A DNA stretch of 64,000 nucleotides from Galeopsis tetrahit (Eukaryota > Streptophyta > Magnoliopsida > Lamiales > Lamiaceae), in the NCBI GenBank assembly GCA_963675135.1, contig OY776129.1, forward strand, positions 45,706,141 to 45,770,140. The letters are read 5' to 3'. Below are positions 9,740 to 22,247 of the stretch, piece by piece. Each line of letters begins with the position of its first letter. Position 1 is the first letter of the stretch. The position numbers and the translations under genes are program-made. A model generated the notes under the pieces. It saw only the letters and a program-made list of their open reading frames with translations, was not told the origin of the DNA and ran no database searches.

Positions 9740-12700
9740 ATGTCTCATCATACTCCTCAAGACGAATTTGTAGCTCCCGGAGGGAACGATCCCCCTCCGC
9801 CGCCGGCAAATCCTTTCGCAAATCTAAATATGGGGGACATTTTGAAAGATCCCCAGCACTTGAAAGACCTCTCCGACTACCTCCTTGAGAAGAGGAGGCA
9901 AAACGAGAAAGAAGAGCTTGAGAAGGCCAAGGATCAGGCCTTCGACAAAGCCCAAAAAGAAAAGGCAAAGGCCAGGGGAAATGATGAGGACGACCGCTCC
10001 TATCATACATATTCTGTGCGCCCCCAAGACAGAGGAAAAAACAAAGCCGCAGAGCAATCCCACAACAGCCATACGGGAGACTCCCGAGGAGGCCGAAATT
10101 CTGTTTTTAGTGGAATGAATGATAAAGACGGGAGGGCTCCTCGCCGTGTGCCATTCGACCTGGGAGGCCGACCAGACAAAGCCGACCACAGAGATCGGGC
10201 TGACAAGAGAGGTCAGGGAGACAGGATCTCCGCCCTCGATCGAGTAGGGCCAAGACAGGGCTCGCGAGCTCCGGTGAAGAGTTATCGCAGCCACCGTTCG
10301 GAGAGACATTCTCCTAGGCGATCACATCATGGTGATCACCCGGCCGCATCTCACGGGAGCCGACGCGATGAGGGCGTCGTCCCCCGACCGCCGAGGAGGG
10401 GCAAATCGCCCAGTTCCTCGAAACCCAAAAGTTGATGAAGCTAGAGATGGAGGCCTTGCGAGCAGAGGTGGTCGCCTCAAAGCAAGGGACCACCCCACCA
10501 ATCACTCTGCCCGCTCATCCACTAAGTGTTGCGGTCCTCACCGCCCCCATCCAAAGAAAAATTCAGATGCCCTCCATGGCGGCATACGATGGAATGTCCG
10601 ACCCCAGAGTACACTTGTCCAAGTACTCAAACTACGTGGCCTCAATCGGGGAAACGGACGCCACACAATGTAGAAACTTCTCCCTAACCTTGGGAGACCG
10701 GGCTCATCGTTGGTACACAACATTGGGTGCCGGATCTATCACCTCATTCCTTGAGCTGGGACAATATTTTCGGACCTACTTCGGGTTTATTGCAGCTCGC
10801 CCAGCCTCAAAGCAACGTTTGGCAAACGTTCGCCAGTCACTGACTGAATCTGGCAAGGACTTCATCGAGTGCTTCGACAGGCTGGTGATCGATGGGGAGG
10901 CCGTAAACGATGAGACGAAGCTGATTTCGGTTGTTTCCGGTCTAAGGATAGGTTCCAAGCTTTGGGAATCTATGCATACTACTTTCCCAGTTTCTTATGC
11001 GGACTTCCGCACGAGGGCTGGGAACTTCATCCAGATGGAGGAAATCATGGATGCCGCCAAGGCTAACGAGCAGCCTGAAGCGGCCAAGAGGGTCTGGCCC
11101 AAGAAAAATTCCAACACTGGGGAGTCGTCCCAGCCAAAAAAGGTGACCACTCAAGCTGGTAGTGCTCGCCCAACGAACTTCAGGCCTTTCGAGGAGTCCC
11201 CAGAGATCATTCAGTTCAGAGAATCTCTCTCTCTTGATCCGAGGGGCATTTTCAATGCAGTCAGGGGAAAGAATCTGCTCCCCCATGCCAAGCCAATGCA
11301 CACAAATGAGGACAGCCTCGATGGTAGTAAATTCTGCGACTACCACAACTCTATCGGCCACCACACTAATGGCTGCCGGGACTTGGTGAGAAATCTCTTT
11401 AAACTGTACAATGAGGGCAAGCTCGCCCAATTCATCAAGCCCTTTGGAAATGGCGACAACATGGGAAAGAAACGTCGCGACGACAGCGACGACAGCGACG
11501 ACCTGCGGCAACAGTTGAATCGTCCAAAACTGACTCCTCCCATGCCAAACAATCCAGGAGGCGACATCGACAACGTGGGCGGAGCCTGTATGGTTTTGGA
11601 AGGCCCCTTGGGGGGAACTCAGTCCGGGAAAGCTCTGTCTGTTCGCCGACAACAGAGTGATATGCGAGCACTCAACAACGTGCATCAAGTGTGCGTCGCT
11701 CCGGCTGCCGAGAAGCCTCTAGCCCATCAAGTCCTTTTCACAAACGACGGCCTGAACGGCGTGGTGCAACCAAACAATGATGCTTTGGTCATCACAGGGA
11801 AAATAATGGGAACCAATGTCCATCGCATGATGGTCGACACCGGGGCATACACCAACGTCCTCTTCAAGCATACTTTGGATGCTCTCGGTGGATATGCAGA
11901 ATACATTGAGCCTTGCGATGATATTATCGTCGGGTTCGGGGACACGCGCAACCTTCCCCTTGGGAAAATCAGACTATCCCTGGAGTTGGCATCGTCGTAA
12001 GAGCCAGAAATGCATCATGCTCGACAGCTCGATTTCCTGATCGTAGACATGCCATCTTCCTACAACGTGTTCCTCGGCCGACCTTTCTTCAACGAGTTCA
12101 AGGTGACCGCTTCTACTTTTTTCTACTGTGTAAAGTTTCTGACCCCGGCGGGAGTTATAACCGTCAAGGGCGACCAGACACAGGCGAGGGAGTGTCTCGT
12201 TCGTTTTGCTAAACGCCATTCTAAAGAAACTCCTATGATTGGCCAGTATATTGAGTGTCAAAAACAAAAGCTACAAATGAACTACTTGGAGGGTCTTCCT
12301 AGCAAGTACCAAAAGATCAAAATTGGGAAGTGTAGTCGTCGTTTCGACGACCACCAAGTGGAGGCGAACGAGCACGCCTCCATGGAAGTGGACGACCACA
12401 CCCCAATGGAAATCGACGAGCAGACAGATTCGGGCGACCAGATCCCCGACGACCAGGTTCCAGAAAACATTCCAGATCTGGAGCCTAGGTTAGGCTTTGA
12501 GCCAGAGTTCGGAATTGAGGATCCTCGTTGGAAGGAGCCTAAAGAGCGGGCAACTCCAGCGGAGGACCTCGAAACCATCCATTTAAACGAAGCTCGTCCA
12601 GAACTCGAGGTATTCATTGGTTCAAATTTACCAGAACAATTGCGGTCAGATATGGTCGCATTTTTGAAAGAGAACATCGGTGCATTCGCCTGGTCGCACG

Positions 12701-15700
12701 AGGATATGGTGGGCATTAGCACGAACCATGCCTGCCATAGATTGAATATTGATCCAGCAAGGAGACCCATCACCCAAAAACGAAGAAAATTTGGGCCTGA
12801 CAAATATGCGTCTTTGGCGGTCGAAGTCAAGAAATTGATCGACAACAAATTAATCGAGAAAACTGGAACTGATCCCGAGTGGTTGGCTAATCCAATGCTC
12901 GTCAGAAAGACGACCGGGTCGTGGAGATTGTGTATAGACTTCACAGATCTAAACGATGCCTATCCGAAAGATCATTTTTCGATGCCCCACATCGATCATC
13001 TAGTAGACAATACAGCGGGGCACGAGATGTTAACTTTCACGGATGCTTTCGCAGGATACCATCAGATTGCGATGCATCCTGACGACCAGCGACATACGGC
13101 TTTCATGTCTGCAGTCGAAAAACGCGGGGGCAACATACCAAAGACTGGTAAATAAGATGTTTGAAAAACACATCGGCGAGATGGTGGAGGTCTATATCGA
13201 CGACATCGTTGTCAAAAGCTTGCGAAAAGAGGATCACCTACACCACCTTGCCATGACATTCGATATTCTAAAAGAATACAACATGAAGTTAAATCCAAAG
13301 AAATGCAGTTTTGGAGTTAGCTCAGGAAAATTTCTGGGGCACTTGGTTAGCTAGCGGGGCATCGAGGCGAATCCGAGTAAAATTCAAGCAGTCATCAATA
13401 TGCAAAGCCCGAGGAACGTGAAAGAAGTACAAAGGTTGATAGGATGCCTTGCATCGCTGAACAGATTCATTGCACGAACGGGCGATCGTTGCAAACCTTT
13501 TTTCGACGCTTTGAAAAAAAGGAGGTTTGAATGGACCGATAAGTGTGAGAAAGCTTTCGAGAAATTGAAGGAATGTCTATCGGATCCGAAGGTCCTATCT
13601 AAGCCAGTCCCCGGTGAAATTTTGTATCTATACTTGGCGGCCACTGACTGTGCGATCAGTTCAGTGCTCGTCCGAGCAGAGGGGAGCACACATCTGCCAA
13701 TCTACTACGTAAGTCAATCACTAAGAGATGCGGAGTTGAGATACACTCCAATGGAAAAATTGGCGTACGCACTAGTCATGAGCGTCAGAAAACTAAGGCA
13801 ATACCTGTTCGACCACGAGGTGGTCGTCCTCACGACTTTTCCTCTTCGGCGAGCACTGCATCGTCCGGATACCACTGGAAGACTATTGAAATGGTCGGTG
13901 GAAATCGGACAATTCGAGCTCACCTACGCACCCAGAACGGCAATCAAGGGACAAGTGTTGGCTGAATTCATTGTAGAGCTCACTTTCCCAGAGAAATTGG
14001 ACAAGGGAATTGAACTTCCTTGGACACTGTTCGTCAATGGCTCGTCGACGAGCACCAAAGCAGGGGCAAGAGTCGTCCTCACCAGCCCAACCAGACAGAC
14101 GTTTGCTTCGGCGATCGAGTTTGAGTATCGGGCGACCAACAACGAAGCAGAGTACGAGGCTCTGGTCACAGGAATCAAGATGGCTATGGTCGTGGGCGCC
14201 AGAAAACTGAAATTTTTTTCTAACTCTCAGCTGGTTGTATGTCAAATAACGGGCGAGTACGAGGCTCGCGGCGATCAAATGATAAAGTATCAGGACCTAG
14301 TGAAAGGATTACTCGAGCAATTTGATCAAATCCACATCGAGCAAATCCCTAGGGAGGCGAATACGCAAGCAGATGCGTTAGCTCGACTGGCCACTTCAGA
14401 GGGGGAGACAATATTTTCAGAAGCGACCATCACTAAAATTTCTTCCACATCGGTGAACAGAGGTCAAATTTTGCAGGTTGAAGCGACCAGCGACGAGGAC
14501 TGGAGGTCGCCGATCACCAGGTACATCAAGACCGGCGAGCTCCCGGTAGACAAAGTGAAAGCAACCAGATTGCAACTCAGGTCCGTAAGGTACACTATAA
14601 TTGGCGACCAGCTGTACAAACGGGGATTTTCAATGCCTTTATTGAAATACCTCGGAAAAGACGAAGCGAAGATCGTCATGCACGAAATCCACGATGGAGC
14701 GTGTGGAAATCATACGGGGGGGCAAGCGCTCGCTTTAAAGATCATGAGGCAAGGCTACTTTTGGCCAACATTGAAGAAGGATGCAATCCATTACGCCCAG
14801 ACGTGCAAGAGATGTCAAGCTTTTGCACCCGCTATTCACTCATCTCCAGACGAGCTCATCTCCTTCTATAGCTCTTGGCCCTTCGCGAAGTGGGGCATCG
14901 ACATCATCGGACCTTTCCCGCCTGGCGTCGGGGGGGTAACTTTTGTAGTCGTAGCAGTCGATTACTTCACCAAGTGGACGGAAGCAAAGGCATTAAAGAC
15001 CATCACAACGGCTCAGATGACAAGCTTCATATGGAAAAACATAATTTGCAGGTTCGGCCTACCACGAGCAATAGTGACCGACAACGGACGTCAATTCACA
15101 AGTCAAGACATGCTGGATTTCTACTCAGAGTGGAACATCAAGAAAAAAATTTCAACACCCTATCATCCACAATCAAATGGTCAAGTAGAAGCAATCAACA
15201 AAATCATCAAGCACACCTTGAAAGCTAAGCTAGATGGATTGAAGGGCAAATGGGCGGACGAGCTGCACATGGTTCTGTGGGCATATCGGACGACCACGAG
15301 GAATTCCACAGGTGAGACCCCGTTCGCGCTCGTGTTCGGAACCAAAGCTGTCATACCAGCAGAAGGGCAGGTCCCCACTTTTCGAGTGGCAAATTATGAC
15401 GAGCAGTTGAATAACGATGCACAGCTCTCCGACTTGGACTTCCTAGAAGAGCGAAGGTTAACAGCGGACGAGAAGAATGTGGTTTACAAGCAAAGGTCAG
15501 AACGCTACTACAACACCAAAGTACGTGCTCGCCAATTCACTATCGGCTAGCTCGTACTTCGGAGGGCGACGGAACAGTCCATTGGCATACTTGGCCCGAC
15601 TTGGGAGGGTCCGTACCGAATAACGCGCACACTCCTGAACGGATCGTACGAGCTAGAAGATCTCGAGGGCAAGCCGAGCAAGTACCCATGGAACGCGGTC

Positions 15701-15724
15701 AAGCTGAAGAAGTTTTATCAGTAA
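9740..15724 (+). pseudogene. Gypsy gag-pol polyprotein with four to five disabling lesions
   Basis: Gag starts at the ATG at 9740. Its charged N-terminal part (231 codons) ends by frameshift at a C run near 10380, and the open frame continues through the retrotransposon gag domain (10540-11060), a CCHC-like knuckle (CDYHNSIGHHTNGC, about 11335) and protease (VDTGAYTNVLF, about 11835). An in-frame TAA lies at 11998-12000. RT runs from about 12740; near 13120 the segment before NAGATYQRLVNKMF is deleted with a frameshift, but YIDDIVVKS (13195) is intact. A TAG is at 13352. RNase H, an archaeal-type second RNase H (about 14010-14410) and integrase (HHCC finger 14690-14815; DIIGP, TDNG and VEA catalytic residues intact) follow. 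A TAG at 15548 precedes the last 58 codons. Confidence 0.9.
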
Positions 15725-15880
15725 GTTTTTAAAAATTCTTTATATTTGTATAATTTGTATCTAGTCATCATTTCAATACATGTCAAAGTTTAAAGTTCAT
15801 CAAGTTTTAGAAGTTTTAGATATGGCTCTGCGCAGCCAACTAAGTAACAAAGAGTTCAACCGACGAATGGTTAACTTTAA

Positions 15881-16194
15881 AAGACGAGCACTCTTTCTTA
15901 AAGATGCTCGCAAGGTAGTGACGACGACGATCACTACCTGAGAAACAAAAGAGTTCAACCGACGAATGGTTAACTCTAAAAGACGAGCACTCTTTCTTAA
16001 AAATGCTCGCAAGGAAAGACGAGCACTCTTTCTTAAAGATGCTCGCAAGGAAAGACGAGCACTCTTTCTTAAAGATGCTCGCAAGGAAAGACGAGCACTC
16101 TCTCTTAAAGATGCTCGCAAGGAAAGACGAGCACTCTCTCTTAAAGATGCTCGCAAGGAAAGACGAGCACTCTTTCTTAAAGATGCTCGCAAGG
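15881..16194 (+). repeat. 36-bp hairpin-forming tandem repeat
   Basis: Six contiguous 36-bp units run from 15979 to 16194 with only a few base changes, and one isolated copy lies at 15881-15915. A degraded copy follows near 16255-16290. Each unit holds nested inverted repeats: outer CGAGCA/TGCTCG and inner TCTTT/AAAGA with a CTT loop. Between copies, at 15912-15938, AGGTAGTGA pairs with TCACTACCT around CGACGACGA, and weaker versions recur near 16193 and 16316. All frames through it are open by chance, because 36 is a multiple of three; I do not regard it as coding. Confidence 0.85.
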
Positions 16195-16458
16195 TAGTGG
16201 CGACGACGATCACTATCTAAAGCATACGAACGCAAACAAATGAAAGGCAAATTCAAAAGACAAGTATTTATTAAAAGATGCTTGCAAAAAATAATCATTA
16301 CATAAATTGAAAAGCAGTGACGAGGACGATCACTCAAAGTAAACAAACACATCATAAGCAAAAAGTTTCCATTCATTAAAAAGCCTTAAAAGGCTAAAGT
16401 TACAAAAAGGCCCTAGTGGCCGAGCAGTCCTAAAACAAAATAAAGAAAAGGAAAGAAA

Positions 16459-18447
16459 CTAAGTCTCTACAGCATTCCCCTCGGCATGAGCATCCTGCTC
16501 GCCGGCAACCTCCTCCTCGTTCACGGCTGCCACCTCGGCAGGAGCACTCTGTTCGCCCTGACGAGGTGGGGAGTCTTCTGGTGGGTCCTCAAAATACACC
16601 GGAACAACCAAAAGACGAGGGAACTGGAGTCCCATTTTCATCAGAGGGAGTAGGGGGAGTTTTGTTTCCGGTTGAGGATTTTCCCCCATAAGGAGGTCGT
16701 CTATAAACCCGTCGAGCAGAGTTACGTCCACGTCCGGATGAACTTCTCTAAGTTTATGAACGAACCCGTTGGCAGTGAGCGCCACTGTTAAAATGGCCAC
16801 GCTTCCTGCGATGTCATTACTTTCATCTCGCTCATCCATCACGGCGACCAACTCTCGCCGAAGAGTGGCCAAATCTTCCTCAACAGTTGTAATTTTATTC
16901 TGAAGAGTGTTTACCTCGGCAGTTTTCACTATTAGCTCGTCCTCGACAGTTTTGAGGCGAGCACGGAGATTCTCGATCTCTTGAAGATCTTCCAGATCTT
17001 TTTTCCGAACAACTTCAAGTTGGGCCTCAGAATCGGCCAACTTGGTCTCAAGGTCGCCACTTTCTCCGCAGAAGCGGCCAGCTGCCTCTCAACGCCGGCT
17101 TTTGCCCTAGCCATCTGGGCGAGCTTCGCGCTCCTATCCTCGCTGATTTTGTGACTCTCGCAGATCTGGCTGGCAAGCTTCTCGACAGTGAAAGTTGCGC
17201 GGCTGAGCTCAATGCCGACCAGTCTCGCATTCTCCAGAGAGTTCTGGTTGTTCACCTCGTCGACCAGCGTTGTCGTTAACGATCGGGGCAGGTTCCTCAT
17301 GGCCCTAAGTGTGATCGGATCCAGAGGCTCTTGGCTGGCCGGATCCCACGAGCGGTAATAGCCGGCGAGGTTCTCGTTGAAAGGTTCGACGACCGGGTGT
17401 TCGGCAACCCTAATAAAAACAAGGGAGAATTAGAAAAGGTACTTGAAAATATTCTAAAATTGTTCTTTTAGTAAACTTACTTGGCAACCCTTACGGCGTC
17501 CCAGCCGAGAAGAGTGTTGTCCCTGGGGGCCCTCTGCTCGGCCGACGAGCTCGGAGCAGCTTCTCGCGACCGAGTGTTTCTGCGAGGAGGGGATACGATC
17601 TGTGCAGGGGGAGGCGAGTTATCCCTCGCTGGAGATCTCCTCGGAGAGACCCTCTGTTCGACCACTTGCTCGGCAATATTTGAGAAGGGGCCACCCCTAG
17701 AAAATGTAAGAAATTTGAAATTTCGGGGTGCAGGGGGAACCTCAGCCCTGCCTCCATCATGCCGATATTGACGGCGACCATCCCTTCTGGCGGCTGGTCG
17801 GCCCTCTCATCTTGGCGAGGAACAAAGAAGCAGACGTCGGCCGACAGTTGATATTTCTTCCGGGAATTTTCCAGTTGGGGCGAGGAGACACTGCTCGCGT
17901 ACTTACTTGCTTCGTAACTCGATACAGAAGCTTCTCGATACGGGCGAGGAACATCTCTAGGAAGGTAATCGCAGAAATACTTATAGTAAGCCTCCCTCGA
18001 GAGCTCATTGCCATCCAAGTTGTCTCGCCCACTCAAAATATCCTTTATGCTCGCCGCATAGCGAACAACATCCTCAAAGTCCTTGCGAAGACTGCTCGTC
18101 AAAGTCTCCTCGACTTGAGCAGGATCTATCTGTTCGCCCACCCCTCGGTCCAAACCTTGGTCACGTAGATCTGAGTCAGTCTCACTACCATCCTCCTCGG
18201 CATCATCCTCATCGGCTTCATTGCCGGCATCATCCCTATCGGATTCGTCGATCCCATCTACGTCGACGACCGCCGCCATTCTAACATTGCGGACTCCAAC
18301 ATTTATGGGTTCGGGGGAGTGGATCCTAGAGTCCGAAGATGCTGTCCTCTCCACTAAGGTTAAGGTTAATCGATCAACCTCGCCGGGACTTGCGGCGCCA
18401 CCATCCAACGGCGGCGGACCACCACCGGAGCCACCACCAACCTCCAT
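16459..18447 (-). pseudogene. Antisense gene of Tat-type Gypsy element, intron-containing, frameshifted
   Basis: Reads against the element between pol and the 3' LTR. From the ATG at 18447 comes a Gly/Pro- and acid-rich N-terminus, then a block near 17775-17690 (GLRFPLHPEISNFLHFLG, then VAPSQ) that resembles the plant 'putative gypsy type transposon' domain (PF04195, from memory). The frame changes near 17670, so the domain is probably truncated. A 67-bp intron fits well at about 17412-17478: donor AA|GTAAGT, acceptor ATTAG|G, joining the flanking exons in frame. The rest is coiled-coil rich (17300-16850) with an acidic tail ending at 16459. A single-base loss near 17050 shifts the frame. Function unknown; antisense ORFs are reported for the Tat lineage. 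Confidence 0.75.
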
Positions 18448-18996
18448 TTTTTCTTAAGAAATGGGGGAAAATAAGATTTTTAACGAAAGAAATGTAAGTT
18501 TTACCTTGTTATCGATCGGAAACCACCCAAAAAGTCGCCGGAAAAGCTTGAAGAAGTTGCTTGGAAGGAGACTCGAGAAATTCGAAATTCGCAAAGTGAA
18601 GAAAGTGATTTGAAGAGGTATGAGGTCATATTTATAGGCAAGTATGTTCAGGGATCAATGTGCAAAAAATGGGGTCAAATTTGCAAATTCCCCAAAAATT
18701 TGGGCTCTTTCCCGAAATCGAGGTGGGAAAGTGGACTCACGCGCGACCATTGAGGTCGCCACGCGCCCACGCGCGCAATTCAAATTTTGGGCGCCGATCA
18801 CGCGCCTGACATATGTCACATCAGTCATCATTAAAGTCGCTTCGAAAAGCGTGCTCGACGTAAGAAACGAGGCGACCGCCTCCAACTCACGTCATCAAAA
18901 TTTCAAAATCGATTTGTTTGTCGAAAGACAAATCCACCTTCCAAGAAGACGATCAGACTGCTCTCCTTACCATTCTACGAATACGAAGAAAGGCGA
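18448..18996. other. 3' untranslated part of the Gypsy element / upstream region of the antisense gene
   Basis: No ORF supported. The stretch would contain the promoter and 5' leader of the antisense gene (transcribed leftward from here). I see no clear TATA box; CG-rich motifs such as CACGCGCG occur near 18740-18780. Confidence 0.5.
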
Positions 18997-19008
18997 CCAG
19001 GGGGCAAA
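18997..19008 (+). other. Polypurine tract of the Gypsy element
   Basis: CCAGGGGGCAAA immediately before the 3' LTR (TGTTATACC). Confidence 0.8.
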
Positions 19009-19740
19009 TGTTATACCTAGTCAAAGAAGTCAATCTTTGACAAGTCAATCCTAGTCACCAGCTTGCGTGGCGAGGACCAGTCAACAAAGTTGTGCGACGA
19101 CTAGTCAACAAGATGAAGAAAATGTAATAGGTTTAATGTATTTAATATATTTAAGTGCTCGCCCAAAGATGTTGGCGAGCACATGTTTTAGTTAGCTGCT
19201 CGCCCAAATGTGGGCGAGCACATGTTTATATATAGCCAAGAGAAGACAAGTGTTGAAGCCTTGGGAGACAGCAGGGAGCGTGGCGACCACCTTCCCCGAC
19301 GACCAAGTCCTCTGGCGACCACCGTGGCTCAGCTCATCGGCATCTCGCCGAGGACGACCACCAGAGGCGGTTTAGCATTAAATGCGCCATCCCATCACCT
19401 TTTCGGGCAGAAGACAGGTCCAGTAAGGGCGTGCCACGTGTAAAGGGCGGGCAGCCCCTAAAAATCACTATATAATGCCTAAATGGCTCATTGTAAGACA
19501 TAAGTTTTCATATTCCACCAAATCACCCTACCCTAAGCAATAAATACTCCCAAGCTTCTAAAGCTTTAGCTTCTCCAAGAAGCTACATCTTTGTGTTCTT
19601 ACTGTTCATCATTAAGATCATCAAGATCATCATACAAATCCTCTCTAAAACACGTAATAAACCCCCGATAATCATACATGTTTGTTTCGTGCTAACAAAT
19701 AGTCCACATCCGAATCAACCCAACTAAAGCACGTACAACA
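19009..19740 (+). repeat. 3' LTR of the Gypsy element
   Basis: 732-bp copy of 8647-9377, followed by the GTTTG target duplication at 19741-19745. It carries perfect versions of both LTR hairpins. Confidence 0.95.
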
Positions 19741-19745
19741 GTTTG

Positions 19746-20317
19746 CTTTCTACTCCAACATGGGAGTATATTCTATTGTTGGGGGGAAGTACATTATGAT
19801 GGTGATCAAACTGAAGATGCAACGGATGTTGGTCTAAGTGGACATGAATGATAGAATCAAAACGAAGATGCTGTTACTACTGAATATATGATCCAATGAA
19901 GATGATAATGCTGATATTCAAACTCTTTATAATGATCTTTTAAACTTATTCTCAGGGGTTCATGCAAATACTTGAAAATGCAACTGATTTTTCTCAGCCC
20001 AATCTTCTCTATTTCTTTTAATTTTGTTTATACTTAGTGAAACTCTGTTTTTTTATTTTAGTGATGCAATGATATTTTAGTTGATTGAGATAAGTTTGCT
20101 TATCTCTATTATGACACATATTACTAAATGTTCAACTCCATGTGAATTGTAGTAGAAATGTTATTGAGGAAGATTATAGATGTTTCGTCAAATGTAGTGC
20201 AGAATGTCAAAAAATGCATGAAAGAAGATAGATTAATTTCAAGATAATTCTTATTAAATGTAAAATGTTATAACATGCATTCCTGCGATCAATTCAGATT
20301 GGAATGAACTATTCCTA
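19746..20317. other. Spacer downstream of P450-1
   Basis: Sequence continuing the pre-insertion site of the Gypsy element (joins to 8646). Short open stretches exist (for example around 19880-19960), but no family is recognisable and stops are frequent. The left-hand strand of 20280-20317 is the probable 3' UTR of the P450 gene. Confidence 0.5.
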
Positions 20318-22207
20318 TCAAATTTTGTGGAGGATTATTTGAACTCCATGTTGAGGACGAATCATAAACACTTGGACAGGGGAATGAACATAAGTTGGCG
20401 AAAGTACGAATCTATAACGCTGCAGAATCATCGAAAGTGCTATTTTTGCTTCAACCATGGCAAAATTTAATCCCAGACAAGTTCTTGGTCCGAATCCAAA
20501 CGGCAAAAACGACGCCGAATTATTATTCGCTGCCCTTTGTGCAAATCTTTCTGGATTGAAAAGATGCACATCTTCTCCCCATATTTTAGCATCATGATGA
20601 AGTGCCAATGGTGAAATATATAACTCAATTTGTGGTGGCAGAGTCAACTTTCCAAGTGTGACTTTCTTATCAACTTTTCTTTTGATTGCTGGTACTGGAG
20701 GGTAAAGCCTCAAAGATTCTTCAATCACCATATTCATCTGATCATACAAACAAATTTGTTAAAAAACAATCAATCATCAAATGTTTACATTTGTGAGAAT
20801 TTTCTTACAATCTTTAGCCTAGATATGCCATCTGGCTTAGGAATCGTCTCACCGAACGACTGAGTCACCTCGTTCCTCGCTTTGTCTTGCCATTCTTGAT
20901 GGACAGCTAGAAGAAAAATAGTCCATGAAAGCAATGATGTTGTTGTTTCATGTCCTGCAAAGTAGAATGTTTTGCATTCATCAACTATCTCTTCTACTGA
21001 AATCCTCTTCTTTTTATCCTTGTCCTGATTAGCTTCCATCAGCTTTCCCAAAAAATCCGTGTTGGAAGCATCTTCCGTTTCTCGTTTTGATATAATTTGC
21101 ACGATGCAATCCGTGATCCCTTTCTCTAGCTTCTCCGATTCAATCTCATCGTTGTTTTTCAGAAATAAGCTGCAGAAGACTTCAAAGTATTATATAAACC
21201 GTTTTCATACTAAAACTTATTATGAAAACAGGATTTGTCATAAGACAGTAAGATAGTATACCTCATCAAAGGGAACTTAATTTTGTGAGCATTTCTGGAG
21301 ACCAGTAATGTTAGCTTCATTAACATGTCAAATATATTCTTCCCTTCCATGTAACTGCTACCAAATGCTGTCTTTGAAATGATGTCTGATGTTAATATTC
21401 GGAACTCTTCAAACACTTCAATCTCCTTGCCTTCGTATTCCTTCCACTTCTCTAACATCGTCTCAACACTTGAGATCATATCCGGAATCATATTCTGTAA
21501 TTAGTACAATATTCTTAGTGATCAATCCGTATGTTTCACCTCCTACAGCTTGTTACCAGACTAAAATATCGAAAAGTTGGATTGAAACAAAAATTGGAAT
21601 AACTTACCTTCAGGCTCTCTGCATGGAAAACATTGTTAGCCAGTTTTCGCATCTTTGCCCACTTTTCGCCTTTCGACGAAGAGACCCCATCTCCAAGTAA
21701 CTTCCTTGCATACCCTTCAAGGTCTATTTTGGGGTAGTTGCCATCTTTATCACTAAGTATTTCCTTAACAAGTTCTGCTTCTGTAATAACCAATTGGGCT
21801 TGTGGACCATACCAGTTGAGGAAATTTGCACCTGAAAAACATAACAAATTTCAAGCTTTTAGTCCTATAAAGAATGGCTACACTGATTAAGTAACATTTT
21901 TTTAAGATATTTAATTACCATATAGTTTTGTCCATGAATGGACATGAGGCAGAATTCTTGGGAATATGTCATGTGATATTCCATCCATGCCCTTTTCCAT
22001 TGTGCTTCTTCTCATATTGATAATCTCCTTTGTGTTTCCATGAAGAAATTTGTAGGAAGGGCCTTTGATACCTTGAGAACTCATCATGTATTGTACACGA
22101 ATCGGATTTAGCCATACTTTCTTGATGAATCCAATCAGAATTAACAGGATATAAATGAGCAGAGAGATAGCAAGGAGGAATATTGTTGTTATTACAAGAT
22201 TAGTCAT
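20318..22207 (-). CDS. Cytochrome P450, CYP72 clan, probably CYP749A-like (P450-1)
   Basis: Haem-thiolate monooxygenase of the ER membrane; substrate unknown. Five exons join in frame: 22207-21919, 21831-21608, 21494-21262, 21169-20809, 20737-20318 (508 codons plus stop), all with GT donors and AG acceptors. An N-terminal hydrophobic anchor (residues about 3-28) is followed by the region around SSQGIKGPSYKFLHGNTKEI, which points to CYP749A. Motifs: I-helix AGHETT with Glu323, ExxR at Glu376-Arg379, PERF, and haem loop FGFGPRTCLG with Cys456. All key residues are present. The gene is paralogous to P450-2, with identical lengths of exons 2 and 3 (224 and 233 nt). Family is certain; subfamily is from memory of related plant proteins. 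Confidence 0.92.
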
Positions 22208-22238
22208 CTGATTTGAAGTTGAAATGGTATAAGAGAAA

Positions 22239-22247
22239 GTATATAAC
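22239..22247 (-). promoter_or_regulatory. Probable TATA box of P450-1
   Basis: GTTATATAC on the minus strand, 32-40 bp upstream of the start codon. If used, the 5' UTR would be very short. Confidence 0.45.

Larger units (their letters stand above)
8647..19740 (+). mobile_element. Gypsy LTR retrotransposon, Tat/Retand-type, 11.1 kb
   Basis: Complete insertion bounded by the target duplication GTTTG (8642-8646 and 19741-19745) with TG...CA LTRs of 731 and 732 bp. I count about eight substitutions and one 1-bp indel between the LTRs (about 1 percent), so it is fairly recent. Order: 5' LTR, primer site, gag, protease, RT, RNase H, second archaeal-type RNase H, integrase, hairpin tandem repeat, antisense gene, polypurine tract, 3' LTR. 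The second RNase H and the long 3' region with an antisense ORF are hallmarks of the Tat lineage. Several stops and frameshifts in gag-pol make this copy non-autonomous. Confidence 0.95.

Noticed and set aside
15979..16194. CRISPR-like appearance of the 36-bp repeats
   Set aside because: The units are contiguous without unique spacers, lie in a plant retrotransposon and have no cas genes nearby. They are a tandem repeat.
15800..16376. Long open frames through the 36-bp repeats on both strands
   Set aside because: The unit length is a multiple of three, so frames stay open by periodicity; no start context or domain supports coding.
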